DNA of 64,000 nucleotides from VAZQ01 sp036557705 (GTDB lineage: Bacteria; Pseudomonadota; Alphaproteobacteria; Rhizobiales; Xanthobacteraceae), in contig DATBHB010000016.1 of assembly GCA_036557705.1 (NCBI GenBank), forward strand, positions 62,001 to 126,000, in the 5' to 3' direction. Below, in pieces: positions 1 through 8,723 of the stretch; position 1 is the stretch's first letter, and each line of letters starts with the position of its first letter. Under the pieces are notes generated by a model. That model was not told the DNA's origin and did no database searches. It saw only the letters and a list, made by a program, of their open reading frames with translations. The position numbers and the translations under genes were made by a program.

Positions 1-390
1 CAAAGCGTGTTGCGCCGTCCTCTTGCAATGTCTCGATTCGACGGATTACGCTTCGCTGATCCGCCTACGCGGCCATGAGGTCTGGCAGAGGCGACCGAAG
101 GAAGCAAGCCACGACGGAGGGAGATCACGGCGTCAATCAAGGCGGCATTAACTATCAATCGTAGCGCGTTAATGATATCGTTCGCTTCGTCGCGATGCTA
201 CCTAATGATACCTCTACCTTTGCGCCCAGCGGGCTAGTGTGAACTTTTCCGACGGCTAGGCGTTGCATGCACGCTGCATCGGGGAATTTTGATCTGCACG
301 GTCCAACTTCACTCACGCGGAATGCTCGCCCGCTATGCTATGATAGTGTCGAGAGACTCGGTGTCGTCCGCAAAACGAACAGGTTTGTCC
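1..390. other. Non-coding left edge, no gene seen
   Basis: I see no convincing gene here. Positions 43-62 hold an imperfect palindrome (GGATTACGCTTCGCTGATCC) of the kind scattered through Rhizobiales genomes. Upstream in-frame extension of the next gene to a TTG at 289 is possible, but the residues do not look like a leader. Confidence 0.5.
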
Positions 391-1887
391 ATGGTGGGGC
401 GTTTGGTAGGCAAGGTCGGGGTGGCCTCTGATGGGGCCAGCCGGAAATCCACGTTGGTTCGTAACGCGCTGGCGGCCGGGGTCGCTCTAGCCGTGTTCGG
501 GCATTTCGGCGCTGCGCATGCAGCGCCCTTCTTCGGCGGCGCCTTTGATCCCGGGCCGCGTTTCGGGGGCACGGATTCAGGGCCGCATTACGCGCCCTCC
601 CCCGATACGTACCGGGTGAGGCCGCACTATGCTCCATCGAGGCGGGTGGGCACGAAGTCCGCCAAGAGCCGGGAGAGCGAGAAGAAGACGCCGGCCGCTG
701 AAGTGCCGAAGGGAACGCTGCAAATCGTGGTTTCGATCGGGCAGCAACGCGTTGCACTTTACAGTAACGGCACTCGCGTCGCTCAATCGGTGGTGTCGAC
801 TGGGATGCCCGGTCACCCGACGCCTATGGGCGTCTTCAGTGTCATCCAGAAGGATCGCTATCACCACTCCAATTTGTACAGCAATGCTCCGATGCCCTAC
901 ATGGAGAGAATCACCTGGTCGGGCGTCGCGCTGCACGAAGGACCATTGCCCGGCCATCCGGCTTCGCACGGCTGCATCCGGTTGACCCACGAATTTGCTG
1001 CCCGGCTTTGGACGACCGCAAAACTCGGCGCCCGCGTGTTTGTGCTGCGCAACGATATGGCGCCCGAGGATTTCAGCCATCCCAAGCTATTCCAACCGAT
1101 CGAAAAACGTCCGGAAGTCGCAACTGCAAAGCCAAACGATGACGCCCGGCCGATGCCGGTCACCGTCGCCCAAAGCGAGACCCGACAAGCCGGTTCTGGG
1201 GCCGACCTTCCCGGCCAGCCCTCTACGGCGTCCGGCCCGGCCCCCAATGCGGTCGAGCCGCCGGTGGCGGATACGGGTGACAGCGGCACGGCGACTTCGG
1301 TGTCGTCGCCGGAAGCCTCCTCCGCACCGCCCGTTCCGGCTGCTGTCATCCCAGTCAAAACCGACGATGCGCCGAAGCCCGCTCCAGCCGTGTTCGAGCC
1401 GCTAAAGCCATCTTTGCCCGCAAGCCGAACCGCAGAACCCGCCAAACATTCAGGCCAGGTGGCGGTCTTCGTCAGTCGCAAAGAGAAAAAGGTGTTCGTG
1501 CGGCAAGGCTTCGAGCCGCTCTTCGACATGCCGGTCGAGATCGCCAACCCCGACGCGCCTCTTGGCACCCACGTCTTCACTGCCCTGGAACTGATCGATG
1601 GCGGATCGCGGATGCGCTGGAACGTGCTCTCCGTTCCGGGCGCGGAGCCGCGTACGAAGGCCGTCCGTGAGGCCAGGAAAGGCAGCAGAAGATCGGTGGA
1701 AGGGCCGGTCGTCGATTCGAGACCTGCGTCAAGCGCGGCAGACGCGCTCGATCGCATAAGCCTCCCTCAGGAGGCCATCGATCGGATCGACGAACTCCTG
1801 GTTCCCGGCTCCTCGCTCGTGATTTCCGATTACGGCCTCGGGGGCGAGACCGGGCGCTCCACCGACTTCATCGTTGTGACGCGCTGA
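391..1887 (+). CDS. L,D-transpeptidase (YkuD domain) with long Pro/Ala-rich region
   Basis: Periplasmic L,D-transpeptidase, which would form 3-3 peptidoglycan crosslinks or anchor proteins to the wall. From the ATG at 391 (498 aa) there is a basic N-region, a hydrophobic segment and an AHA-A cleavage site. The YkuD domain spans about residues 110-215, with the catalytic block HPASHGCIRL and nucleophile Cys195. A roughly 130-residue Pro/Ala/Ser-rich linker follows. A C-terminal region of about 140 residues (starting near GQVAVFVSRKEKKVFVRQG) looks like a second, YkuD-like sheet without a Cys motif; its last part (SLVISDYGLG) is typical of alphaproteobacterial L,D-transpeptidase family proteins. 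The start at 391 is chosen over TTG 289 and ATGs at 322 and 340 because it sits closest to the signal peptide. A second, shorter L,D-transpeptidase lies at 36258-36896. Confidence 0.85.
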   Translation: MVGRLVGKVGVASDGASRKSTLVRNALAAGVALAVFGHFGAAHAAPFFGGAFDPGPRFGGTDSGPHYAPSPDTYRVRPHYAPSRRVGTKSAKSRESEKKTPAAEVPKGTLQIVVSIGQQRVALYSNGTRVAQSVVSTGMPGHPTPMGVFSVIQKDRYHHSNLYSNAPMPYMERITWSGVALHEGPLPGHPASHGCIRLTHEFAARLWTTAKLGARVFVLRNDMAPEDFSHPKLFQPIEKRPEVATAKPNDDARPMPVTVAQSETRQAGSGADLPGQPSTASGPAPNAVEPPVADTGDSGTATSVSSPEASSAPPVPAAVIPVKTDDAPKPAPAVFEPLKPSLPASRTAEPAKHSGQVAVFVSRKEKKVFVRQGFEPLFDMPVEIANPDAPLGTHVFTALELIDGGSRMRWNVLSVPGAEPRTKAVREARKGSRRSVEGPVVDSRPASSAADALDRISLPQEAIDRIDELLVPGSSLVISDYGLGGETGRSTDFIVVTR

Positions 1888-2123
1888 CCTTTAGCCTGCT
1901 TCGGGGCGGGCCGCAGAGGGAGCCGGACGGCGGTGTCTTCCTGACTCGCCGCTGGCTCCGCAGTTTATTGGAAAGCGCCGTCGCCCACAGCGACACTCGG
2001 GCGCAGTATCGGCGGCGCCCTCGCGGCGCCGCAGAACTTTTGCTAGTGATCGCAGTCCTGCCGGCTCTAGTCCGGCGTGCATCGCCGAGCCCCGTTCTAC
2101 CCAGTTGCGCGACGGATCGACGG

Positions 2124-3173
2124 ATGGAGTCCGAATCAGCCGATCGGTGGCGAGCAACCCTGGCCGCGGCGCGCACGATCACGCAATTCTGTGACGAAAA
2201 GATCGGCTGGAACCGGCTCGGCGTCCTCATCAGCATCACGATCATCGCGATTGCAGTTGCGGCGCTGTACGGCATTCTCCAGGACATCGACCCCGAAGAG
2301 GTCCTCGAAGCGCTGCGCAGCAGCGATCCCCGAAACATCGCGATCGCCGCGCTGTTCGTTGCTGCGGCCTATTTCACACTGACCTTCTATGATTTGTTTG
2401 CGCTGCACACGATCGGGCGCAGCGATCTGCCCTACCGGGTGGCTGCGCTTGCCGGATTCACCAGCTATTCGGTGGGCCACAACGTTGGAGCGAGCGTCTT
2501 CACCGGCGGAGCCGTGCGCTACCGCATCTATTCGGTATGGAGTCTCGACGCCATCGAAGTCGCCAAGCTCTGTTTCATTGCGGGTCTGACCTTCTGGCTT
2601 GGAAACGCGACCGTGCTCGGACTGGGTATCGCCTACGACCCGCACGCCGCTTCCGCCATCGACCAGCTGCCGCCGTGGTTCAATCGGCTTGCTGCGATCG
2701 CGGTCCTCGCGATCCTGACGAGCTATATCGCCTGGGTATGGCGGCGTGCGCGCATCATCGGTCGCAGCGGCTGGAAGGTCAGGCTTCCTGGCGGTCCGTT
2801 GACGTTACTGCAGATCGCGATCGGCATCGTCGATCTCAGTTTCTGCGCGCTGGCAATGTACATGCTGGTGCCCGACGAGCCGAATATCGGTTTTGTTACG
2901 CTCGCGGTAATTTTCGTTGCGGCGACGCTGCTCGGCTTTGCCAGTCACGCGCCAGGCGGAATTGGGGTGTTCGACGCCGCGATGCTGGTCGCGCTATGGC
3001 AATTCGATAAGGAGGATCTGCTCGCCGGGCTGCTCCTGTTCCGGCTGCTTTACTACATCGTTCCATTCATACTTTCACTGCTGATACTGGGGCTGCGCGA
3101 GCTTATGCTGGCAGTGCGCCCGCCGCCGACGCTCTCGCATGCGCGGCCGGACGGCGAGACTGCAGCCGAATGA
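2124..3173 (+). CDS. UPF0104 / lysylphosphatidylglycerol synthase TM-region family protein
   Basis: Inner-membrane protein of 349 aa with about eight hydrophobic segments (for example LGVLISITIIAIAVAALYGI near the N-terminus and a final IVPFILSLLILGL). The set SYSVGHNVGASVFTGGAVRYRIYS and the late FASHAPGGIGVFDAAML are hallmarks of the UPF0104/LPG_synthase_TM family (YbhN type), related to the flippase part of MprF. There is no aminoacyl-transferase domain, so lipid lysinylation should not be assumed. The ORF is open back to 1968, but ATG 2124 is chosen because the residues upstream look like translated intergenic DNA. It stands alone between the L,D-transpeptidase and a small gene on the other strand. 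Confidence 0.8.
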   Translation: MESESADRWRATLAAARTITQFCDEKIGWNRLGVLISITIIAIAVAALYGILQDIDPEEVLEALRSSDPRNIAIAALFVAAAYFTLTFYDLFALHTIGRSDLPYRVAALAGFTSYSVGHNVGASVFTGGAVRYRIYSVWSLDAIEVAKLCFIAGLTFWLGNATVLGLGIAYDPHAASAIDQLPPWFNRLAAIAVLAILTSYIAWVWRRARIIGRSGWKVRLPGGPLTLLQIAIGIVDLSFCALAMYMLVPDEPNIGFVTLAVIFVAATLLGFASHAPGGIGVFDAAMLVALWQFDKEDLLAGLLLFRLLYYIVPFILSLLILGLRELMLAVRPPPTLSHARPDGETAAE

Positions 3174-3196
3174 GGGCCCGGCGTCGCGCAGTAAGA

Positions 3197-3400
3197 CTAA
3201 TGCGACGCACTGGCTGCGCCTGAGGGACGTGCTTCGGCCAACTCCCCCTCCATCTCGGCTTCGCTTGCGGATGCCATTCGCTCGAAGGCCTTGGCTGCCC
3301 CTTCAGCGGGTCGCGCGAGCCTCGATTTGAGAGCCGCATATCCCTTCGCCAGGACGCGATACCGCCGGGCGCGATTTTGGTATTTCGGTGGCTGTTTCAT
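3197..3400 (-). CDS. Small basic hypothetical protein
   Basis: A 67-aa ORF with a strongly basic first half (KYQNRARRYRVLAKGYAALKSR) and an acidic, Ala-rich second half. GGAGG lies directly before the ATG, closer than usual. It does not overlap its neighbours. I recognise no family. It could be a small DNA- or RNA-associated protein or a chance ORF. Confidence 0.35.
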   Translation of the reverse strand: MKQPPKYQNRARRYRVLAKGYAALKSRLARPAEGAAKAFERMASASEAEMEGELAEARPSGAASASH

Positions 3401-3631
3401 CCTCCAACCTCGTGAATGGGGAAACGCCGATCCGGCCCGACGGTTTCCGGGTCAACCTGCAATTCGTCAGCGCGATTGAGCTGCCGCATTTGAGCACATC
3501 GGATTTGCACTGAATACTCGCCTCTCGGGCCTGTGGATAAACCCAACGGCCTGACATTGGTGACGGACGCTCTGGAATCGCGCGCTCTGATCGGCCAGAA
3601 CACCCCAACGTTTGTTGTCGTCCGATCTCGC

Positions 3632-3982
3632 TTAAGTTGCCGTTCGGCGCGCCAGCACGGCACGCGCCTGATCCTCCGACCGCACGATCGGCAATATTTC
3701 CTGCAATCCGGAAGTAAACAGGACTTCGGTAACCATCGGATTGGGATCAAGCAGCACGAGCATTCCGGCGCCGCGCGCGACTGCTTTTGCCGCCATCACC
3801 AGATGCCGAATTCCTATGGAAGCAATGAAATCAACCCCGGCCATATCGACGACCATGTTGCGCTGCGACTCGGCCACTTTAGCCAAAGGATTATCGATCT
3901 TTTCTGCACCCGAGATATCCAACTTGCCGACCAGAATGACCTTCGTGCCTAAATCGCCAAACTCGCTGACGGTCATTTCCAT
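3632..3982 (-). CDS. STAS-domain anti-sigma factor antagonist
   Basis: A 116-aa single STAS domain of the SpoIIAA/RsbV type. The conserved core is visible: an N-terminal strand MTVSEFGDLGTKVILVGKLD, then NMVVDMAGVDFIASIGIRHLV, where the Ser of IASIGI is at the site phosphorylated by cognate serine kinases. Such proteins release a sigma factor by binding an unphosphorylated anti-sigma kinase; no RsbW-like kinase or phosphatase gene is next to it. The ORF extends upstream to 4069, but Met at 3982 matches the family start. A near-consensus PHO box lies 47-64 bp upstream of this start, suggesting PhoB control of this gene or of the divergent phoR. Confidence 0.85.
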   Translation of the reverse strand: MEMTVSEFGDLGTKVILVGKLDISGAEKIDNPLAKVAESQRNMVVDMAGVDFIASIGIRHLVMAAKAVARGAGMLVLLDPNPMVTEVLFTSGLQEILPIVRSEDQARAVLARRTAT

Positions 3983-4028
3983 CGCTTGAGTCCTCGGATG
4001 CCAGCAGGTGAAAGATAGTAGCAGATGG

Positions 4029-4046
4029 GTGACAGTTTTATGACTG
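4029..4046 (-). promoter_or_regulatory. Predicted PHO box (PhoB site) between STAS gene and phoR
   Basis: Read on the minus strand the 18-mer is CAGTCATAAAACTGTCAC, which matches the classical PHO box CTGTCATAWAWCTGTCAY at 17 of 18 positions, with the two 7-mers 11 bp apart. It is 47 bp from the STAS start and 135 bp from phoR, so it could serve either gene. Confidence 0.75.
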
Positions 4047-4180
4047 GCAGACCGACCCTTGCCATGCACTCGAAAACTCCTTGTGGGTGCTCACTTTTCC
4101 GATTATGGCCGCTGCCATGTTGAGGCTGTCGCAGGATTTTCTCGCCTCCGTGCGCCAGAGATAGCTTCGGATAGCGCCGA

Positions 4181-5491
4181 ATGAATGTGACCCAGGAAGC
4201 CGCGCGTCGCCGGACCGGCCAATGGTGGGGGCGGCTCCGGTACAATCGCGTTCGGTTCGCGCTAATCAGTGCGGCCCTGGTGCTCGCCGGGTTCTGGGTT
4301 GCCGACCTCATTCCTTTGCTGCCGGCACTGGCGTGCTATGCGCTGGTTGTAACAGCAGCAGTGATCGGAAGGGGCACTGTCGAAGCAGCGCGAGTTGATG
4401 GATCGCAGGATGAAGCGCCGGCATCACGGCTTGGCAATCCGCGGATCGAAGCTGTCCTCTCCGGGCTCCCCGACCCGGTGGTCGCGCTGGATGAGCGCGG
4501 CGAGGTTGTTGCCGTCAATGCGCCGATGATTGCGATGGCCCCGGCGCTTCGACGCGGGGAAGCAGTCTCGCTCGGTTTGCGCAATCCGGAGGTGATCGAG
4601 GCGATTCGGCGCGCATCGGCGGCCGGTACCCTGGAGCGGGTGGAGTTCTTCGTTCGAGTCCCCGTCGAGCGTTGGTATGAGGCCACTGTGATGCCCGTCC
4701 AAATTGCCGCGAGCGAAGGCGCGAAACCGGAAAGGCTATTGCTTGCGACATTTCACGATCTTACGCCGCTGCGCCGGGTCGAAGAAATGCGCGCTGACTT
4801 CGTGGCCAATGCCAGCCATGAGCTGCGCACTCCGCTCGCGGCGCTCTCCGGGTTCATCGAGACTTTACGCGGCCCTGCCCGCGACGATCCGAGCGCGCGC
4901 GATCGCTTTCTCGCAATCATGCAGGCGCAGGCGACCCGGATGGCGCGATTGATCGATGACCTGCTCTCGCTATCTCGCATCGAACTCAACGCGCATTTGC
5001 GTCCCGATAAGGCAGTCGATCTTGTGCCGATCATACGTCAGGTCGTCGACGGGTTGCAGATGCTGGCGAGTGATCGCGGCGTGGACGTACAAACAAACGT
5101 GCCGCCGGGTCGGCTGCTCGTCCTTGGCGACCGCGACGAGTTGCTCCGTGCGATTGAGAACCTGGTTGAGAATGCGCTGAAATATGCTGCATCCGGCAAG
5201 CGCGTCGAGATTTGGCTGACGGTCGCCGAAGGCGTTGATGCGACGGCCGAAGCGCGCATTGCCGTCAAGGATTACGGCCCCGGAATTCCTCCCGAACATC
5301 TGCCGCGACTCACGGAGCGGTTTTATCGCGTCGACGTTGCCGAGAGCCGGGCGCAGGGCGGCACCGGGCTCGGGCTCGCGCTGGTCAAGCACATTCTCAA
5401 CCGCCACGGTGGACGGCTCTCTATCGAAAGTGCGGTGGGGCAGGGCGCGACGTTCACGGCCCATCTGCCGCTTCGGCGAGCCATCCTGTAG
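4181..5491 (+). CDS. phoR: Phosphate-regulon sensor histidine kinase PhoR
   Basis: Membrane sensor kinase of 436 aa for phosphate limitation, working with PstSCAB-PhoU and PhoB. Two hydrophobic segments at about residues 25-65 form the hairpin anchor, followed by a PAS-like sensor region (IEAVLSGLPDPVVALDERGEVVAVN, about residues 88-190). The HisKA motif NASHELRTPLAALSGFIETL carries the phospho-acceptor His213. The ATPase has the N box ENLVENALKYA, G1 KDYGPGIP, an F-box region ERFYR and G2 GGTGLGLALVKH. There is no periplasmic domain, as is usual for PhoR. It heads the block phoR-pstSCAB-phoU-phoB, all on the plus strand, and the PHO box for pstS begins just after its stop codon. Confidence 0.95.
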   Translation: MNVTQEAARRRTGQWWGRLRYNRVRFALISAALVLAGFWVADLIPLLPALACYALVVTAAVIGRGTVEAARVDGSQDEAPASRLGNPRIEAVLSGLPDPVVALDERGEVVAVNAPMIAMAPALRRGEAVSLGLRNPEVIEAIRRASAAGTLERVEFFVRVPVERWYEATVMPVQIAASEGAKPERLLLATFHDLTPLRRVEEMRADFVANASHELRTPLAALSGFIETLRGPARDDPSARDRFLAIMQAQATRMARLIDDLLSLSRIELNAHLRPDKAVDLVPIIRQVVDGLQMLASDRGVDVQTNVPPGRLLVLGDRDELLRAIENLVENALKYAASGKRVEIWLTVAEGVDATAEARIAVKDYGPGIPPEHLPRLTERFYRVDVAESRAQGGTGLGLALVKHILNRHGGRLSIESAVGQGATFTAHLPLRRAIL

Positions 5492-5497
5492 CCGTTT

Positions 5498-5526
5498 CTG
5501 TCATATGCCCGTCATTTGACTGTCAT
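5498..5526 (+). promoter_or_regulatory. Triple PHO box upstream of pstS
   Basis: Three direct 7-mers, CTGTCAT (5498), CCGTCAT (5509) and CTGTCAT (5520), are spaced exactly 11 bp apart, giving two overlapping 18-bp PHO boxes. This is the arrangement bound by tandem PhoB dimers at strong Pho promoters. It lies about 185 bp before the chosen pstS start, immediately after the phoR stop. An inverted ATGACAT follows at 5534-5540. Confidence 0.85.
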
Positions 5527-5711
5527 AACAACGATGACATGGGCGGGTTAGGGGTTGGCAGGCTTTGATGGGTTCCGCGGGGAGGCGCGGTTCCCGCTCA
5601 AAGCGTGTTGCGACAGTGTCGTCAACTCACCGCGAACCCGGAGATTGCAGCCGCAGATACGATTCGGCGTTTGCGATTCCACTTGGCATTTTTGAACGAC
5701 AGGAGAGAGCG

Positions 5712-6752
5712 TTGAGACACATCCGCAGTTTGCTTGCAGCCGGCATCGTCGTTGCCGCGCTGACCCCCGCATCAGCTGCCGAAATTTCGGGCGCCGGAGC
5801 CACGTTCCCGTATCCGATCTATGCCAAATGGGCGGACGCGTACAAAAAGGAGACCGGCACCGGGCTTAACTATCAGTCGATTGGTTCCGGCGGCGGCATC
5901 AAGCAGATCCAGACCGGTACGGTTACATTTGGCGCGAGCGACATGCCGCTGCCAAAAGCTCAGCTCGACAAGGATGGCCTTGCTCAGTTCCCGACCGTGA
6001 TGGGCGGCGTGGTACCTGTGGTTAACCTGCCAGGAGTGACTCCGGGAGAACTCATTCTTGATGGACAGACCGTCGCCAGGATTTACCTGGGCGAGATCAA
6101 GACCTGGAACGACGCCGCAATTGCGAAGCTCAACCCCAATGTAAGGCTCCCTGCCCAGGCGATCGTGGTCGTGCACCGATCCGATGGCTCGGGCACAACG
6201 TTCCTGTTCACCGATTACCTGTCTAAGGTCAATGCAAAGTGGAAGGCTGACGTGGGCGCGAGTACGGCGGTCGAATGGCCGACTGGAATCGGCGCCAAGG
6301 GCAATGAGGGCGTGTCCGGCAATCTTGAGCAGGCCAAGGGCGCGATCGGTTACGTCGAATACGCCTATGCCAAGCAGAACAGGCTCGGATTCGTCAAGAT
6401 GGTCAATAAGGACGGAAAGGTGGTCACTCCGGAGGCCGCGACCTTTGTGGCGGCTGCGGCTAATGCGAACTGGGAAGGCACTCCCGGTTTCGGTGTAATC
6501 CTGACCGATCAGCCCGGCGCAGAATCGTGGCCTATCGCAGGTGCAACCTTCATCCTGATGCGTAAGAAGGCACAGAAGCCTGCCGATTCGGCCACCGCGC
6601 TCAAATTCTTCGCCTGGGCTTATAAGAGCGGCAGCAAAATGGCGGAGGACCTTGATTACGTTCCAATGCCCGCGAAAGTCATTGCTGCGATTGAGAACAG
6701 TTGGTCGGAAATCAGGGATTCGAGCGGTAAGCCCGTTTACACCGGCCAGTAA
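5712..6752 (+). CDS. pstS: Phosphate ABC transporter substrate-binding protein PstS
   Basis: Periplasmic phosphate-binding protein (346 aa from TTG 5712). The signal peptide LRHIRSLLAAGIVVAALTPASA is followed by the PstS start EISGAGATFPYPIYAKWAD. Phosphate-contact motifs are present: SGAGATFP, GASDMPL, and HRSDGSGTTFLFTDYLS. The TTG start is chosen because it sits just after AGGAGAG and exactly precedes the signal peptide; the in-frame ATG at 5565 would add about 49 residues unlike a leader. It is the first gene of the transporter block and is preceded by a triple PHO box. A hairpin separates it from pstC. Confidence 0.95.
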   Translation: MRHIRSLLAAGIVVAALTPASAAEISGAGATFPYPIYAKWADAYKKETGTGLNYQSIGSGGGIKQIQTGTVTFGASDMPLPKAQLDKDGLAQFPTVMGGVVPVVNLPGVTPGELILDGQTVARIYLGEIKTWNDAAIAKLNPNVRLPAQAIVVVHRSDGSGTTFLFTDYLSKVNAKWKADVGASTAVEWPTGIGAKGNEGVSGNLEQAKGAIGYVEYAYAKQNRLGFVKMVNKDGKVVTPEAATFVAAAANANWEGTPGFGVILTDQPGAESWPIAGATFILMRKKAQKPADSATALKFFAWAYKSGSKMAEDLDYVPMPAKVIAAIENSWSEIRDSSGKPVYTGQ

Positions 6753-6805
6753 ACATGCAGAGCGCTGGAAACCCTCGCTGTTCCTTGATCCCCTCCGCGT
6801 GCAAT

Positions 6806-6831
6806 GTGAAGCGGCCACTTGGCCGTTTCAC
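6806..6831 (+). other. Hairpin in the pstS-pstC gap
   Basis: GTGAAGCGGCCA-CT-TGGCCGTTTCAC forms a 12-bp stem with one G-U pair and a two-base loop, inside the 135-bp gap between pstS and pstC. It has no T run, so it is more likely an mRNA-stabilising or partial-attenuation element that keeps pstS transcript in excess than a full terminator. Confidence 0.55.
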
Positions 6832-6887
6832 CCGGTTTGCCATAACGGAGTCAGGGAAAATCCTTATCCGGAGTCGGAAGACGGTCG

Positions 6888-7880
6888 ATGGCTGATATAG
6901 CTCTGCCGATGGATGCGGCCGGCTATGATCTCACCTTGTCGAGAGCCAAGGCGCTCGATCGCCTGCGGCTATGGGATGCGATCTTCCGGGTCCTCACCCG
7001 GGGCGCATCGATTGCCGTATTGCTGATCCTCGGCGGCGCCCTGGTGGCGCTGCTGATCGGCGCGCTGCCCGCATTTTCAGCTTTCGGGCTGGGGTTCGTG
7101 ATCGACCAGCGCTGGAACCCGGTGACCGAAAAGTTCGGTGCCCTGCCGGCGATCTACGGTACGTTGCTCACCTCTTTGATCGCGATGCTCATTGCAGTTC
7201 CCGTCGGGATCATGATCGCTTTTTTCCTGACCGAGCTTTGTCCGCGATGGCTACGTCGTCCGATCGGCATTGCGATTGAGCTGCTGGCCGGCATTCCCAG
7301 CATCATTTACGGAATCTGGGGATTGTTCGTCTTTGCTCCGTTTCTCCAGGAGACGTTGCAGCCGTTCCTGATCTCGGTGTTCGGCGAGATACCGGTTCTG
7401 TCGTCGATTTTCGAAGGACCGCCCTATGGGATCGGCATGCTTACCGCCGGGCTGATTCTCGCCGTCATGGTGCTGCCCTTCATCACTTCGATCTCCCGCG
7501 ACGTGTTCGACGCCGTTCCTCCGGTGCTCAAGGAGGCAGCCTTCGGAATCGGCTGCACGAGCTGGGAAGTATTTCGCAATGTCGTGCTGCCCTATACCCG
7601 CGCCGGCGTCATCGGCGGGGTGATGCTCGGACTGGGCCGCGCGCTCGGCGAGACAATGGCGGTCACCTTCGTCATCGGCAACGCCCATAAGATTTCCACC
7701 TCCATTCTCGCGCCCGGGACGACGATCTCGGCCACGATTGCAAATGAGTTCACCGAAGCGACCGGCGATCTCTATACCTCGGCCCTGATTGGGCTCGGTC
7801 TCATTCTTTTCGTGATCACGTTCGTCGTCCTCGCCATCGCGCGATATTTGCTGCTGCGGATTGAACGGCGTGCCGGGTAA
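6888..7880 (+). CDS. pstC: Phosphate ABC transporter permease PstC
   Basis: Inner-membrane permease of 330 aa. The N-terminal segment RGASIAVLLILGGALVALLIGALPAF is the first TM helix, and the binding-protein-dependent permease domain follows with about six helices. The EAA loop that contacts PstB is AFGIGCTSWEVFRNVVLPYTRAGVIGGVMLGLGRALGETMAV. LGRALGETMAVTFVIGN is a PstC hallmark. pstA follows after three bases, implying translational coupling. Length and motifs are normal for the family. Confidence 0.95.
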   Translation: MADIALPMDAAGYDLTLSRAKALDRLRLWDAIFRVLTRGASIAVLLILGGALVALLIGALPAFSAFGLGFVIDQRWNPVTEKFGALPAIYGTLLTSLIAMLIAVPVGIMIAFFLTELCPRWLRRPIGIAIELLAGIPSIIYGIWGLFVFAPFLQETLQPFLISVFGEIPVLSSIFEGPPYGIGMLTAGLILAVMVLPFITSISRDVFDAVPPVLKEAAFGIGCTSWEVFRNVVLPYTRAGVIGGVMLGLGRALGETMAVTFVIGNAHKISTSILAPGTTISATIANEFTEATGDLYTSALIGLGLILFVITFVVLAIARYLLLRIERRAG

Positions 7881-7883
7881 GCC

Positions 7884-8723
7884 ATGAACAAGCTTTATCA
7901 TCGACGCCGCCGTCGCAACACAATCGCGGTTGGCCTTTCTGTCTTCGCTGCCGTTTTCGGGTGTGGCTGGCTGGTATTGATCCTCTCTGCGCTGCTCTGG
8001 AATGGATTTGGCGGCCTCTCGATCCACGTATTCACTGAAATGACGCCGCCGCCGGGGTCAGCCGGCGGCCTGCTCAATCCGATAGTGGGCAGCTTGATTC
8101 TCACGGTGCTCGCGGTCGTCATCGGCACTCCGATCGGAATGCTGGCCGGGACGTTCATGGCCGAATACGGCCGCTACGGCCGGCTTACCTCGGTCGTCCG
8201 CTTCATCAACGATATCCTGTTGAGCGCGCCGTCAATCGTCATCGGACTGTTCGTTTACCAGGTCATGGTAGCGCCGATGGGCCATTTTTCAGGTCTCGCC
8301 GGCGCTGTTGCGCTAGCCCTGATCGTCATTCCGGTGGTTGTCCGCACCACAGAGGACATGTTGATTCTGGTGCCGAACCAATTGCGCGAAGCTGCTGCCG
8401 CGATTGGTTTGCCGCGGGCCTTCATCATCATGCACGTGTGCTATCGCGCCGCCCAGGCCGGGATGATCACCGGAGTCCTGCTTGCGGTCGCCCGGATCAG
8501 CGGCGAGACCGCGCCGCTGTTGTTCACCGCGCTCAACAATCAGTTCTGGAGCACCGATCTTGACGCGCCGATGCCGAGCCTACCAGTCGTTATCTTCCAG
8601 TTTGCGCTCTCGCCATACCCAGAATGGCAGTCGCTCGCCTGGACCGGTGCACTCATCATCACCTTAGCCGTGCTTTCGTTGTCGATATTGGCGCGGACGC
8701 TTTCCACGAGGCCACAATCGTGA
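7884..8723 (+). CDS. pstA: Phosphate ABC transporter permease PstA
   Basis: Second permease subunit, 279 aa, forming the PstCA membrane channel. It has a basic N-terminus (YHRRRRRN), then about six TM helices. The PstA features GTFMAEYGR, NDILLSAPSIVIGLFVY, RTTEDMLILVPNQLREAA and the EAA loop AAAIGLPRAFIIMHVCYRAAQAGMITG are all visible, as is RISGETAPLLFTALNNQFW. The stop overlaps the pstB GTG start (GTGA), so the two are likely coupled. Confidence 0.95.
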   Translation: MNKLYHRRRRRNTIAVGLSVFAAVFGCGWLVLILSALLWNGFGGLSIHVFTEMTPPPGSAGGLLNPIVGSLILTVLAVVIGTPIGMLAGTFMAEYGRYGRLTSVVRFINDILLSAPSIVIGLFVYQVMVAPMGHFSGLAGAVALALIVIPVVVRTTEDMLILVPNQLREAAAAIGLPRAFIIMHVCYRAAQAGMITGVLLAVARISGETAPLLFTALNNQFWSTDLDAPMPSLPVVIFQFALSPYPEWQSLAWTGALIITLAVLSLSILARTLSTRPQS

